From assembly GCA_964477455.1 (NCBI GenBank), contig CAYZHG010000100.1, positions 1 through 44,484 of the forward strand: a stretch of DNA of 44,484 bases, written 5' to 3'. Shown here in pieces: positions 1 to 8,519 of this stretch (positions within the stretch are counted from its first letter, which is position 1; each line of letters begins with the position of its first letter). Under the pieces are notes generated by a model. It did no database searches and had not been told where the DNA came from. It saw only the letters and a program-made list of their open reading frames with translations. The translations under genes and the position numbers were made by a program. The DNA comes from CAIOJG01 sp964477455. GTDB lineage: Bacteria; Patescibacteriota; Patescibacteriia; Magasanikbacterales; GWA2-37-8.

Positions 1-1918
1 CCGCCGAAATTTCATTGACAGTGCGATCATCCGTTCGCTCAAATAAATAATAGCCATTTTTAGGAATAATACGGTTAATTGTTTTGACCGTAGTAACTTC
101 TTTATCGCCAATCATTAATTTCCACCAATGAGACGTATTGTTTGCGGGAAATAAATTTATATCCTGATCGGTGTTGTTGTATAGTTCGATATATTCATCT
201 TCACTAGTGCCTGCTGAGGTGCCAGCCCAAGCAATTTCGTTGATTACTACGTCTGGGGCGGGTGGTAATGGTTCTGCTGTTGGATATGGAGTTACAGGGG
301 TTGTTGTGGTTGTTGTAGTGGTCGCTGAAGTAGTAGACGTACTAACTTCGACTGTCGTGGTTGTGATTAGAGTGGATGTTGTAGTTTCGATGGTAGAAGT
401 TGAGATATCTATTGTAGTGGTGGTGGAAGTTGGAGTGGAAACTACATCTATAGTTGTTGTGGCCAGATCTGTGGTTGTGGTAGTAGTTTCAACTATCGGG
501 GTTGAAGTAGCTACTATTTCTGTCGAAGTGGTTGAAATGGCTGAGGTTGGAACAGTTGTTTCTACAATAATCTGTTCAACAATTGGTGCGGCGGCTTGGT
601 TGCTACTACCGCCACCACTGGAATAATTTTTTGCTATAGTTGTTGGAGTAGAATATAATATCGTTGGATTAGTTGGTGGTTGTACTAGTGGTGGTGTTAT
701 TGGCGGTGTTTGGTCTTGTGGTGGAATTATAGCAATTGTTTTATTGGAAATTACCGGAGTTTTTATAACGGGAACATTTTTTATATCTTCTGTGGTTTCT
801 ATATTGTTATTATTATCTACAGGAATTGAATCATTATTTTGACCAGAGGTAAGTTGATCCGTTAGCGTTTGTGATTGAGCGGAATTATAAATATTTTCTG
901 CCACAGAAATTATTTTTCCCACTCCATTGTTTAATATTCCGCCAAATCCAACTCTAAAAAAAGGCACTTTTTCTTTTTCATTTTTTTGAGTTTCAGCGAG
1001 GAATAATTTTATAGTGTTGGCACTGTAGCCGATGGCTTTTGGGAGGAGGTGGGAGGTGTATGAAGAAAGAACAATACCATCTTTAATCGGATCTAAAGAT
1101 TTTTTATTATTATCTATGTTTGATAATTTGTTTCGCCAATTAAGTTCGCCTTCATCTATATATAATAAATACTGTGAATTATTAACATCATTTGTATAAT
1201 TACCAAAATAATTATTACCGCTTTTAGTTTGTAACAAATCTCTTTTATTTATTTCTAAAATATTATATTTATTACTTTCAATAGTCTTATCACTATAAAA
1301 ATTACCATTAGAATACTTAGCGGCTTCATCAAAAATATCTTCTAAACTATTTTTATTAAATACTTCGCCTTTAACATCTTTGCTTACTTTATCCCAATTA
1401 TTTTTTACATAATTTTCATAGGAATCTGGCGGCACTGCATGAATACTATCACGCGTATGTGCCGGTATCAACATGTCAGACACCAAATGAACATTGTGTC
1501 CCAAACCTTTAAACGCTAATTCAAAATTTCCTTTACGATAATCATTAACAGCTCTCTGCCAACTATTATCTCCACGTGAAAATTCTTTCTGACCACCAGG
1601 ATTTTTTGCCCAAACTTTGGCAGAATCATGTTGATTTACAAACCATAAGCCACGATTGTAAACTGGATCGTAAAAATGATTTAACCAACGAGTTGGCTCA
1701 TCCTCTTCAATTGCACCAGTTTTAATCCAATTAAATTGTTCAGCGGTAATTTTTTGAGCATTATTTTGATTATACAATTTTACTGCCAAACCAGCGATGC
1801 CTGGATGAGCAATATTGGTGTCATAACAAAAAACTTGACGTACTAACGTCAAGTTTAAAATAAATACAAAAATAATAAAAACAAAAAATCGACAATAATT
1901 ATTCCCTCCCTTTTTCAT
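1..1918 (-). CDS. Secreted zinc-phospholipase-C-like protein with Thr/Ser linker and lamin-tail domain (3' end beyond window)
   Basis: The frame is open from an ATG at 1918 to the left edge (639 codons, no stop), so the C-terminus is missing. Residues 1-32 look like a signal peptide: basic start, hydrophobic core, no lipobox before C31. Residues about 35-330 resemble zinc-dependent phospholipase C/S1-P1 folds, with candidate metal ligands H38, H81, D84, H141, H144, D148 and H154; the stretch around 144-154 reads HLVSDMLIPAH. Next comes a Pro/Gln-rich then Thr/Ser-rich linker (roughly 380-545). From about residue 554 a lamin-tail domain begins (VVINEIAWAG, then DEYIELYNN). This suggests an exported, surface-anchored lipid or phosphoester hydrolase. 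The substrate is unknown. Domain calls are by eye; the reading frame is certain. Confidence 0.8.
   Translation of the reverse strand, partial: MKKGGNNYCRFFVFIIFVFILNLTLVRQVFCYDTNIAHPGIAGLAVKLYNQNNAQKITAEQFNWIKTGAIEEDEPTRWLNHFYDPVYNRGLWFVNQHDSAKVWAKNPGGQKEFSRGDNSWQRAVNDYRKGNFELAFKGLGHNVHLVSDMLIPAHTRDSIHAVPPDSYENYVKNNWDKVSKDVKGEVFNKNSLEDIFDEAAKYSNGNFYSDKTIESNKYNILEINKRDLLQTKSGNNYFGNYTNDVNNSQYLLYIDEGELNWRNKLSNIDNNKKSLDPIKDGIVLSSYTSHLLPKAIGYSANTIKLFLAETQKNEKEKVPFFRVGFGGILNNGVGKIISVAENIYNSAQSQTLTDQLTSGQNNDSIPVDNNNNIETTEDIKNVPVIKTPVISNKTIAIIPPQDQTPPITPPLVQPPTNPTILYSTPTTIAKNYSSGGGSSNQAAAPIVEQIIVETTVPTSAISTTSTEIVATSTPIVETTTTTTDLATTTIDVVSTPTSTTTTIDISTSTIETTTSTLITTTTVEVSTSTTSATTTTTTTTPVTPYPTAEPLPPAPDVVINEIAWAGTSAGTSEDEYIELYNNTDQDINLFPANNTSHWWKLMIGDKEVTTVKTINRIIPKNGYYLFERTDDRTVNEISA
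285..560 (-). repeat. Low-complexity Thr/Ser/Val-coding linker
   Basis: The minus strand here is a run of degenerate ACT/ACA/GTT/TCG triplets giving strings of threonine with Ser, Val, Ile and Ala. It is the linker between the hydrolase-like and lamin-tail domains of the secreted protein. Such stretches are flexible, often glycosylated, cell-wall-spanning segments. The repeat is degenerate and no exact tandem unit is obvious, but its length may vary between strains. Confidence 0.7.
1831..1856. repeat. Perfect 11-bp inverted repeat with 4-nt loop
   Basis: Left arm 1831-1841 and right arm 1846-1856 are exact reverse complements (AAACTTGACGT / ACGTCAAGTTT) around the loop ACTA. The element lies within the signal-peptide codons of the secreted hydrolase-like gene, about 60-90 nt after its ATG, so its mRNA could fold into a stable hairpin. 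No T-run follows on either strand, so it is not a typical terminator. Confidence 0.6.
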
Positions 1919-1962
1919 ATATTGATATTATTAATTATAAAAACTAATTTATAAAAAAATAA

Positions 1963-2475
1963 TTATAAAGATTTAATATACCAAATTCCACCCGTGGTTT
2001 TTGTAAAATTAATCGAATGACCAAATTTTTTCCCATTATTTATGGTAGAAAAAGAATATGTAGACTCCCAACTATTTTCAGTTTCCTTTACAATTTTAGT
2101 ATCCAAATCATTAACCATTTGTTTTAACTCACCAGTTTCTTTTAATTTAATCAACCCTTCTTTCATCCTCACCCTATCTCCCACCCGAAAACAACAATTC
2201 ACCGCCTCATCAAAATCCTCTTTTTTCAAAGCGGCCAAAAATTTAGCGTGTGTTTCTTCTGGCGTCTGAATATTTGGTGCCAAATTTTCTGGATTTTGTG
2301 GGTACATAGCTTCAAGCTGTGTACTACTATAATCTGAAAATGGAAAATCCGGCCTTGCGGTACCGGACAACACTCTCGCCTGTTTTCCCAAAAACCAACT
2401 ATAAGCGCTAAAAATAGCGATTAAAGCCAAAACTACTACCCCCAACCATATCGCAATTTTATTACGCATAGTCAT
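1963..2475 (-). CDS. Membrane-anchored NTF2-like (DUF4878-type) hypothetical protein
   Basis: About 170 residues. One N-terminal membrane segment (about residues 6-28) is followed by an extracytoplasmic domain. That domain has an early helix (ETHAKFLAALKKEDFDEAV) and a C-terminal strand pattern ending in GGIWYIKSL, the look of NTF2-like/DUF4878 small domains. Function unknown. An in-frame ATG exists at 2553, but a start there would translate through the terminator-like hairpin at 2503-2540. I therefore chose the ATG at 2475; a second lies at 2469. It sits downstream of the glycan operon and upstream of the secreted hydrolase-like gene, with 44 bases between them. Confidence 0.65.
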   Translation of the reverse strand: MTMRNKIAIWLGVVVLALIAIFSAYSWFLGKQARVLSGTARPDFPFSDYSSTQLEAMYPQNPENLAPNIQTPEETHAKFLAALKKEDFDEAVNCCFRVGDRVRMKEGLIKLKETGELKQMVNDLDTKIVKETENSWESTYSFSTINNGKKFGHSINFTKTTGGIWYIKSL

Positions 2476-2502
2476 TTGTGAGTTAAGAAATAAAAATTTT
2501 AT

Positions 2503-2540
2503 AAAAAAAATCTCGGTAGCATTTTGCCAATCCGAGATTT
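2503..2540 (-). terminator. Intrinsic terminator at the end of the glycan operon
   Basis: On the minus strand AAATCTCGG (2540-2532) pairs perfectly with CCGAGATTT (2516-2508). An inner four-pair extension is possible (UGGC with GCUA), and a run of eight T follows directly. It lies about 80 bases past the epimerase stop at 2623. The plus strand has no T-run after the hairpin, so it acts on minus-strand transcription. Confidence 0.8.
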
Positions 2541-2571
2541 CGTTCCCCCTCATATACTCATTGCTATAACT

Positions 2572-2600
2572 ATTATATCACAATTTTATTTTCCTCTCGA
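2572..2600 (-). promoter_or_regulatory. Candidate extended -10 promoter upstream of the 2475 gene
   Basis: Minus strand TATAAT at 2577-2572 is preceded by TGA (extended -10 TGnTATAAT). A 4/6 match to the -35 box (TCGAGA, 2600-2595) lies 17 bases upstream. The predicted transcript start near 2565 lies before the terminator hairpin at 2540-2503, so transcripts would have to pass the hairpin to reach the gene. The region is AT-rich and a chance match is possible. Confidence 0.4.
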
Positions 2601-2622
2601 ATATTCCTGTGGATAACTTTTT

Positions 2623-3528
2623 TTATTCCACTCCCCACTCCTTTTTTAGATCTTTGATACCAACTTCTAGTTTTACTTTAGGAATCCAACCGAGCGACTT
2701 CTTTGCCTTTGATATGTCCGCTTTAGCACGTTTCATTTCTCCTGATCTATCGGAAATCCGCACACTTTTACCACCGATATATTTTGCAATTTGATTTACG
2801 CTAGTCTCAACTCCTGATCCAATATTTATAGCATCACCATTTTTAAGTTTTGAATTCCAAGCCGCAATATTAGCATCCACCACATCACTCACATGGACAT
2901 AGTCTCTGGTCGCCTTTCCCGTTCCAACAATAGACATCGGCTTCCCTTCTTTTTTTAGCTGCAAAAAGGCTGGAATTACAAGTGGATATGAACCTTGTCC
3001 CGTTTTACGTGCACCATATACATTAAAATAACGCAAACAAACTGTTTCTATTCCATACAACGACGAAAACAATTGACAATACTTCTCTCCTATTAATTTA
3101 TGTAAACCATATGGACTTAATGGCAAAAAAGAACAATCTTCCTTAATCGGCATCGCCTGTACATTTCCATAAACAGCTCCAGATGAAGTAAAAATAACTT
3201 TTTTAACTTTATTTTTCCAAGCGGCAGTCAAAACATTTAATGTACCAGTCACGTTTATCTCATGAGTAGAAATCGGATCTTCTACTGAAATTTGCAACCT
3301 TGGATCGGCGGCTAAATGAAAAACAACTTCAACTCCTTTAAAGTATTTTGAAATCGTTTTGTAATCACGAATATCTGATTCAACAAATTTTGCCTTTTTA
3401 TTTACAAATTCCTTTTTACCAAGCATTAAATTATCTATCACGACTACCTGGTGACCGAGAGATACTAATTTGTCAGTTAAATGCGAACCAATAAAACCTG
3501 CCCCGCCAGTAACAACTATCTTTGACAT
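2623..3528 (-). CDS. NAD-dependent UDP-hexose 4-epimerase (GalE-like extended SDR)
   Basis: 301 residues, usual for the family. Rossmann motif TGGAGFIGSHL sits at residues 7-17. The catalytic region contains SSGAVYG (115-121) and Y140-x3-K144 (SPYGLHKLIGEKY). The family interconverts UDP-glucose/galactose or their N-acetyl forms through a 4-keto intermediate. The exact substrate cannot be read here; a GlcNAc/GalNAc or uronate epimerase is equally possible. It is the last gene of the operon, one base after the UDP-glucose dehydrogenase stop, and close to the UDP-glucuronate/xylose genes, so it probably contributes a UDP-sugar to the same glycan. Confidence 0.85.
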   Translation of the reverse strand: MSKIVVTGGAGFIGSHLTDKLVSLGHQVVVIDNLMLGKKEFVNKKAKFVESDIRDYKTISKYFKGVEVVFHLAADPRLQISVEDPISTHEINVTGTLNVLTAAWKNKVKKVIFTSSGAVYGNVQAMPIKEDCSFLPLSPYGLHKLIGEKYCQLFSSLYGIETVCLRYFNVYGARKTGQGSYPLVIPAFLQLKKEGKPMSIVGTGKATRDYVHVSDVVDANIAAWNSKLKNGDAINIGSGVETSVNQIAKYIGGKSVRISDRSGEMKRAKADISKAKKSLGWIPKVKLEVGIKDLKKEWGVE

Positions 3529-3529
3529 A

Positions 3530-4936
3530 TTATTTTTTTCCTTTTAAAAATGGACTTCCCACTGCGATGATATCATAACCTAAATTCTGCAATTCATCAA
3601 ATTGAGCAGACAACATACGACGGCCGTCCATGATTAAATATGGAGCTGGACAATCAATTTTAATGATTTCACCAAGCGCTCTAAATTTAGGCCAATCAGT
3701 CAAAATCATACAGGCATCCGTTCCGGATAGTACTTCTTTTTCTGAACCATGATAACTTATTTTTTCAAACCTCTGATCTTTTGCTGGATCAAATAAGCTC
3801 ATAAACATTGGCATGGCAGCTGGATCATAAATTTTAATTTTTTCAACACCCTCATCTACTAAATGACGCACAATATCAATGGCTCCAGAATTACGAATAT
3901 CATTGGTATCTTGTTTGAAAGCCACTCCTAGAACAGCCACGCTCTTTTTTGACCAATTAAAGTTTGCTTCTCTTTTAGACCGACTAAAAAAATTATCGCG
4001 CTGAAAATTATTAGACATTAATGTTTGACGTACGTATGCCGCACTTACCCCAACCTCTTCCAATTGATGCGCTAAAGAAGCCGCATCTTTGATAAAACAA
4101 CTACCACCACAATAAACACTGTCGTAGAAACCCCAACTACCGATTCGATCATCACTAATCAAAACTTTTCTTAAATTTTCAAAATTAATTTTTGAAAAAG
4201 ATTCACATACTCGCCCAACTACATCAAAGGTAGTGGTAACCCTGTTGAACAATAAATAATTTGCTAACAATTTTCCAGCTGCGGCTTCCTGAGGATTGGT
4301 CTCCAAATATTTAATACTAGGGGAATTTAAAAATCTTGCATACACTTGACGCATAATTTTAAAATCCTCCTCCTTTTCAGCACCTACTACTACTCTATCT
4401 GGTCGTACCGAACCTTCGATAGCTTTTCCTTCAACAAGAAATTCCGGATTGGAAACTACACCGAAATTTTTGACACCATGTTCAAGCATAATTCGATTGG
4501 TCTCATCAATCATGTTGACTGGCACTGTACTCTTATTAATTATGACAATATATTTCTCTTGCAAACCATTATTCCTTTTTAATAAATTCTGCGCCAGCTT
4601 TTCAGCCGCAATGTAATAATAAGTCAAATCCGATTCACCTTCGGCACCATATTTTTCAGGTGTTGGCAAACACATAAAAATCGCATCAGTTTCATTTAGA
4701 TTGTCTATTACATTTTGATAATCGGCAGTAAACGAAATAGTATCTTTATTTTTTATCAACATTTCCCCCAAGCCATCTTCAAATAGACAGGATTCAATCA
4801 TCTCAATATTATTTGATCCCAGTTTTTTAATTTTTTCCTGATCAATATCGTATAATAAAACATCGTGTCCAGAATCAGCCATTACAGCCGCCGAACAGGT
4901 ACCAACAAATCCAGATCCAATATATAAAATTTTCAT
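3530..4936 (-). CDS. ugd: UDP-glucose 6-dehydrogenase family
   Basis: 468 residues; oxidises UDP-glucose to UDP-glucuronate with two NAD+. The N-terminal Rossmann motif is GSGFVG (7-12). Substrate and catalytic segments include NPEFLVEGKA (163-172), K222/N226 of GKLLANYL, and the catalytic-cysteine motif GGSCFIKD with C280. The C-terminal domain carries GVAFKQDTNDIRNS, the usual GLAFKPxTDDxR segment. It lies six bases downstream of the UDP-glucuronate decarboxylase gene, which uses its product, so the pair makes UDP-xylose. A UDP-HexNAc dehydrogenase is the alternative, but the decarboxylase neighbour favours UDP-glucose. Confidence 0.88.
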   Translation of the reverse strand: MKILYIGSGFVGTCSAAVMADSGHDVLLYDIDQEKIKKLGSNNIEMIESCLFEDGLGEMLIKNKDTISFTADYQNVIDNLNETDAIFMCLPTPEKYGAEGESDLTYYYIAAEKLAQNLLKRNNGLQEKYIVIINKSTVPVNMIDETNRIMLEHGVKNFGVVSNPEFLVEGKAIEGSVRPDRVVVGAEKEEDFKIMRQVYARFLNSPSIKYLETNPQEAAAGKLLANYLLFNRVTTTFDVVGRVCESFSKINFENLRKVLISDDRIGSWGFYDSVYCGGSCFIKDAASLAHQLEEVGVSAAYVRQTLMSNNFQRDNFFSRSKREANFNWSKKSVAVLGVAFKQDTNDIRNSGAIDIVRHLVDEGVEKIKIYDPAAMPMFMSLFDPAKDQRFEKISYHGSEKEVLSGTDACMILTDWPKFRALGEIIKIDCPAPYLIMDGRRMLSAQFDELQNLGYDIIAVGSPFLKGKK

Positions 4937-4942
4937 AATTTA

Positions 4943-5881
4943 TTAAATTACACTTTTAAAATATGCAATTGTTTTCAGAAGACCTTCCTGTAATTTTATT
5001 TTTGGCTCCCACTTTAAAATTTCCTTAGCCAAAGAAATATCAGGACATCGTCGTGTAGGATCGTCAACTGGCAGATCATTATAAACTAATTTACTTTTTG
5101 ATCCAGTCAGTTCAATTACTTTGTGAGCCAATTCACTAACTGTAAACTCGTCAGGATTACCCAAATTAATTGGCCCAACTGTATTTTCATCACTAGCCAT
5201 CATTTTTATAAATCCACCCACCAAATCATCTACATAACAAAAACTACGCGTTTGACTACCGTCGCCATAGATTGTAATATCCTCGCCTTTTAATGCTTGT
5301 ATTATAAAGTTTGAAACTACTCGTCCGTCATCGGGCGCCATGTTTGGACCATAAGTATTAAAAATTCTGACCACTTTAATTTTTAAATCATGAGTTCGAT
5401 AATAATCAAAAAATAAAGTCTCCGCACAGCGTTTACCTTCATCATAGCAGGCACGTGGACCGTCTGGATTTACATTTCCACGATAACTTTCTTTTTGAGG
5501 ATGTTCAATCGGATCGCCGTAAACTTCTGAAGTGGATGCCTGAAAAATTTTAGCATTTTTTGCACGTGCTAAACCCAGTATATTAATTACACCGACCGTA
5601 TTGGCTTTGATTGTTCGAATAGCATTGTTTTGATAGTGTACAGGCGAGGCTGGACAAGCTAAATTGTAAATTTCATCAATGCTTTCATCAATAAATAACG
5701 GATTAATAATGTCGTGTTCAATGAATTTAAAGTTGCTATTTCCTAAAAAAGGATTAATATTTTCTTTTGAGCTAGTCAAAAAATTATCTACACAAATAAT
5801 CCTATTTCCTTCGTCCAATAATCGTACACACAAATTCGAACCAACAAATCCAGCTCCTCCGGTAATTAAAATAGTTTTCAT
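4943..5881 (-). CDS. uxs: UDP-glucuronate decarboxylase (UDP-xylose synthase)
   Basis: 312 residues. This extended SDR converts UDP-glucuronate to UDP-xylose. Diagnostic blocks are all present: GGAGFVGSNL (8-17), ACPASPVHYQ (75-84), ASTSEVYGDP (115-124), RACYDEGKRCAETL with Y146 and K150, and the later YGPNMAPDDGRVVSNF segment typical of UXS. The start ATG overlaps the TGA of the upstream GT2 by four bases (ATGA), implying translational coupling. The gene feeding it (ugd) is directly downstream in the operon. Confidence 0.92.
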   Translation of the reverse strand: MKTILITGGAGFVGSNLCVRLLDEGNRIICVDNFLTSSKENINPFLGNSNFKFIEHDIINPLFIDESIDEIYNLACPASPVHYQNNAIRTIKANTVGVINILGLARAKNAKIFQASTSEVYGDPIEHPQKESYRGNVNPDGPRACYDEGKRCAETLFFDYYRTHDLKIKVVRIFNTYGPNMAPDDGRVVSNFIIQALKGEDITIYGDGSQTRSFCYVDDLVGGFIKMMASDENTVGPINLGNPDEFTVSELAHKVIELTGSKSKLVYNDLPVDDPTRRCPDISLAKEILKWEPKIKLQEGLLKTIAYFKSVI

Positions 5882-6621
5882 ATAAAATATTGTTTAATTT
5901 TTGACAACAATCTTCTGATAATAAAAAAATGTGGCACCGTCAAACCGTTCTCTAACCAAGCTAATTTTAATTCATTCCAACCCTTTAAACGCTGTTTAAA
6001 ACCACTAGCACTAAATCCGCCTTCACGCATACAGACTAAAGTTTGATCTAAATATTTCACTACTATGTTTTTATTCAAAAACCTCAACATCAATTCATAG
6101 TCTGCAGCAATTTTAAATTTCAAATTAAAATTGCCAAAATTATCGTACAATGCTTTTCTTACAAAAAATGTTGGATGTGGCATTATCCAACCAGAAACTA
6201 ATTTTTTAACATTAAACTCTCCCGCCTTCCAATAACGAATACATTTCTTTGTATTATCTCTCTGAACATATTCAATATTCCCGTAGCAAGCATCGACTTT
6301 ATTTTTTTGAAAAACTTCCATTATATTTTTTAATACACTATCATTGGAAAAAAAATCATCCGAATTTAAAATTCCTATTATATCTCCTGATGCCAACCCA
6401 ACACCCTTATTCATGGCGTCATAGATACCTTTGTCTGGCTCGGAAATATACTTAGTTATTTTGTCTTTATATTTATTTATAATATCTAAAGTACCGTCTT
6501 TCGAATCACCGTCAATAATTATATACTCCAAAGAATCGCATTGCTGAGCAATGACGCTTTTTATAGTATCTTCAATAGTCTTTACGCTATTGAAACAAAC
6601 TGTAATTATTGATATTTTCAT
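5878..6621 (-). CDS. GT2 family glycosyltransferase
   Basis: 247 residues from the ATG at 6621 (MKISIITVCFNS), the normal GT2 first strand. An upstream in-frame ATG at 6639 would overlap the preceding gene and add only six residues. GT-A fold motifs are IDGDSKDGT (36-44) for nucleotide binding and NSDD (86-89), the DxD-type metal site. GIYDAMNKG (65-73) is typical of WcaA/WbbD-like enzymes. It transfers a sugar from a nucleotide donor to the growing lipid-linked glycan on the cytoplasmic face. Donor and linkage cannot be inferred. Confidence 0.85.
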   Translation of the reverse strand: MKISIITVCFNSVKTIEDTIKSVIAQQCDSLEYIIIDGDSKDGTLDIINKYKDKITKYISEPDKGIYDAMNKGVGLASGDIIGILNSDDFFSNDSVLKNIMEVFQKNKVDACYGNIEYVQRDNTKKCIRYWKAGEFNVKKLVSGWIMPHPTFFVRKALYDNFGNFNLKFKIAADYELMLRFLNKNIVVKYLDQTLVCMREGGFSASGFKQRLKGWNELKLAWLENGLTVPHFFIIRRLLSKIKQYFI

Positions 6622-6626
6622 AACTT

Positions 6627-7664
6627 TTAAAAAAACCATTTAGCTACCGACAAAGCCCCTTGCTTCCATGGCACCCGATGAGAAACGCCAGATTTACCCT
6701 CAAAATTATCAAGGTTCGACAAATACCATTCATAATTACGAATTAGCGCCTGCTTATTAGAAAATTTTGGACTATATCCTAAAAATTTCTCTGCTTTTTC
6801 AATGGAAACAAAACTATCTTTACTTGCCGTTTCATAAACCCACTTATAAAGTGGTGACAATCTCATCATTTCTAATATGCGTAAACACCAAATCATGGGA
6901 GCCGCTGGAAAGCCGATTATTTTTTTACCAAATCCAGCTTTGTTGAGCACAGCTTGGTAATCTTCTTTCATGGTTGTAAAATCTTTAGCTCCAATATTAA
7001 ATATGTCATTCACCTTATCCTTTTCTAAAGTAGCACACAGATATATTGCTTCACACAAATCTTCGACATCCAATAGTTGATATCTATTTTTACCATCACC
7101 AATCATTGGAAAATTTTTACCATCTTTCGCCCAATCATAAAAAAGTGCAAACACACCGAGTCTCTCTGGACCGACAAAAGACTTAGGTCTGATTATAGAA
7201 ACGGATAAACCTTTTTTTTGATATTCCAAACAAACTTTTTCGGCTTGTATCTTTGCCTCTCCATAAGGACCCACTCCAATTAAATTGTCTGATTCAAATA
7301 GTGGATGGTGATCGGGAATCCCATAAACAGCTGTTGAAGAAATATGAATAAATCTTTGAACACTGTGCTTGAACGCACTCTCTACAACATTCGTGGTACC
7401 CTGAATATCTGTACTAAATATCTCTTCTTTTGTGTATAAAGGTAGTGCAGCAGCACAGTGCACCACAACATCAATTCCTTCCATGCATTTATCTACCATT
7501 TTACGATCTCGAATATCACCAAGCACAGCATCAATTTTATTTTTTTCAGGATAATCAAACTGAACAATATCCAAAGTTCTAACAGAGTGATTTCTTGCAA
7601 GTAAATAACGCGTTAAATTGATACCAAGAAATCCAGAACCTCCGCTTATTAAATATCTCGACAT
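6627..7664 (-). CDS. NAD-dependent epimerase/dehydratase (extended SDR)
   Basis: 345 residues. NAD motif ISGGSGFLGINL lies at 6-17. Catalytic elements are SSTAVYG (109-115) and Y134-x3-K138 (GPYGEAK). The sequence is closer to the 3-beta-HSD/NAD(P)-epimerase branch than to GalE. It lies next to the UbiA-type phosphoribosyltransferase, a pairing consistent with modifying a nucleotide sugar or a polyprenyl-linked pentose. The mycobacterial partner of that pathway, DprE2, is a shorter classical SDR, and no DprE1-like FAD oxidase is in the window. Direct equivalence is therefore doubtful and the substrate is unknown. Confidence 0.8.
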   Translation of the reverse strand: MSRYLISGGSGFLGINLTRYLLARNHSVRTLDIVQFDYPEKNKIDAVLGDIRDRKMVDKCMEGIDVVVHCAAALPLYTKEEIFSTDIQGTTNVVESAFKHSVQRFIHISSTAVYGIPDHHPLFESDNLIGVGPYGEAKIQAEKVCLEYQKKGLSVSIIRPKSFVGPERLGVFALFYDWAKDGKNFPMIGDGKNRYQLLDVEDLCEAIYLCATLEKDKVNDIFNIGAKDFTTMKEDYQAVLNKAGFGKKIIGFPAAPMIWCLRILEMMRLSPLYKWVYETASKDSFVSIEKAEKFLGYSPKFSNKQALIRNYEWYLSNLDNFEGKSGVSHRVPWKQGALSVAKWFF

Positions 7665-7673
7665 ATATTATAA

Positions 7674-8519
7674 CTAAATATAAATTATGAAAAACATATA
7701 AATTACCCAACTAACAATACTACCAAAAACTATTTTATCAGCAAATATTAACTTTTCAGGATATTCAATTTCAGCTGACGAATATATCAAATATAAATAT
7801 CGAAACACACCCAGAACAACAAAAAAAATTGAATACACTACTAAATCGGGATGGTCACCCAAATGAAAACCTAGAATGCTGTAAAGACCATAAGACGCGA
7901 TCACCAAGCTACTAGAAACTGATAGTAATTGTCTTAAAAAATCATTACTATAATACTGCAAAACAACTCTTTTGTGAAGTTGACCTTGTTCACCTAGTCG
8001 TTTACCGATAATCACTAATAAACTAGCAAAAAAAACACACAGAATCAGCCAACTTGATATAGGTGTAGATGTAGCGAAACCACCTATCAATATCCTCAAT
8101 AAATAAAATACTGAGACAAGTAAAACATCAAAAACTACTATATGTTTAATTCTGTAGGAGTATATTAAATTTAAAAATACATAAATTAATAGAAGTGGAA
8201 TTGCTTTTGGAATAAAAATATAAGCCAAAATAATTCCGATAGAAAAAATAAAAGTAGCCATAAAAATAGCTGCTTTTATCGATATCTTACCAGAAGCGAT
8301 TGGACGATATTGTTTTTTGGGATGATTTTGATCAGTTTTTTTATCAAAAATATCATTGACTATATAAACTGTACTGGCAATGAAACAAAAAACCACAAAA
8401 GATAAAGATGCTTGCCAAATTTTATCCTTTCCAAAAAAATCTTGTGCAAAAAATATTGGCACAAAAACCAAGAAATTTTTAACCCATTGTTTAGGTCGTA
8501 ATAATGTTAAATAAGCCAT
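7674..8519 (-). CDS. Decaprenyl-phosphate phosphoribosyltransferase-like UbiA prenyltransferase
   Basis: 281 residues, polytopic (about eight or nine membrane segments). It has the UbiA aspartate motif NDIFDKKTDQNHPKK followed by RPIASG (about residues 55-76), and starts with LRPKQWVKNFLVF, characteristic of the DPPR synthase subgroup (mycobacterial Rv3806c relatives). These enzymes move 5-phosphoribose from PRPP to a polyprenyl phosphate on the membrane. The start overlaps the stop of the upstream GT-C/HAD fusion by 13 bases. The neighbouring HAD domain could remove the 5-phosphate. Good family match; product inferred. Confidence 0.85.
   Translation of the reverse strand: MAYLTLLRPKQWVKNFLVFVPIFFAQDFFGKDKIWQASLSFVVFCFIASTVYIVNDIFDKKTDQNHPKKQYRPIASGKISIKAAIFMATFIFSIGIILAYIFIPKAIPLLLIYVFLNLIYSYRIKHIVVFDVLLVSVFYLLRILIGGFATSTPISSWLILCVFFASLLVIIGKRLGEQGQLHKRVVLQYYSNDFLRQLLSVSSSLVIASYGLYSILGFHLGDHPDLVVYSIFFVVLGVFRYLYLIYSSAEIEYPEKLIFADKIVFGSIVSWVIYMFFIIYI

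Noticed and set aside
171..626. Plus-strand Val-rich open frame of 151 codons
   Set aside because: It is the mirror of the Thr/Ser-rich linker of the minus-strand secreted protein, whose frame is continuous across the region with a signal peptide and recognisable domains.
2476..2553. N-terminal extension of the 1963 gene to the ATG at 2553
   Set aside because: It would translate straight through the terminator stem and T-run, and adds residues that precede an otherwise normal membrane-anchor start.
6627..7664. Calling this SDR DprE2
   Set aside because: DprE2 is a classical SDR of about 250 residues that works with a FAD enzyme DprE1. This protein is a 345-residue extended SDR and no FAD oxidase is present in the window.
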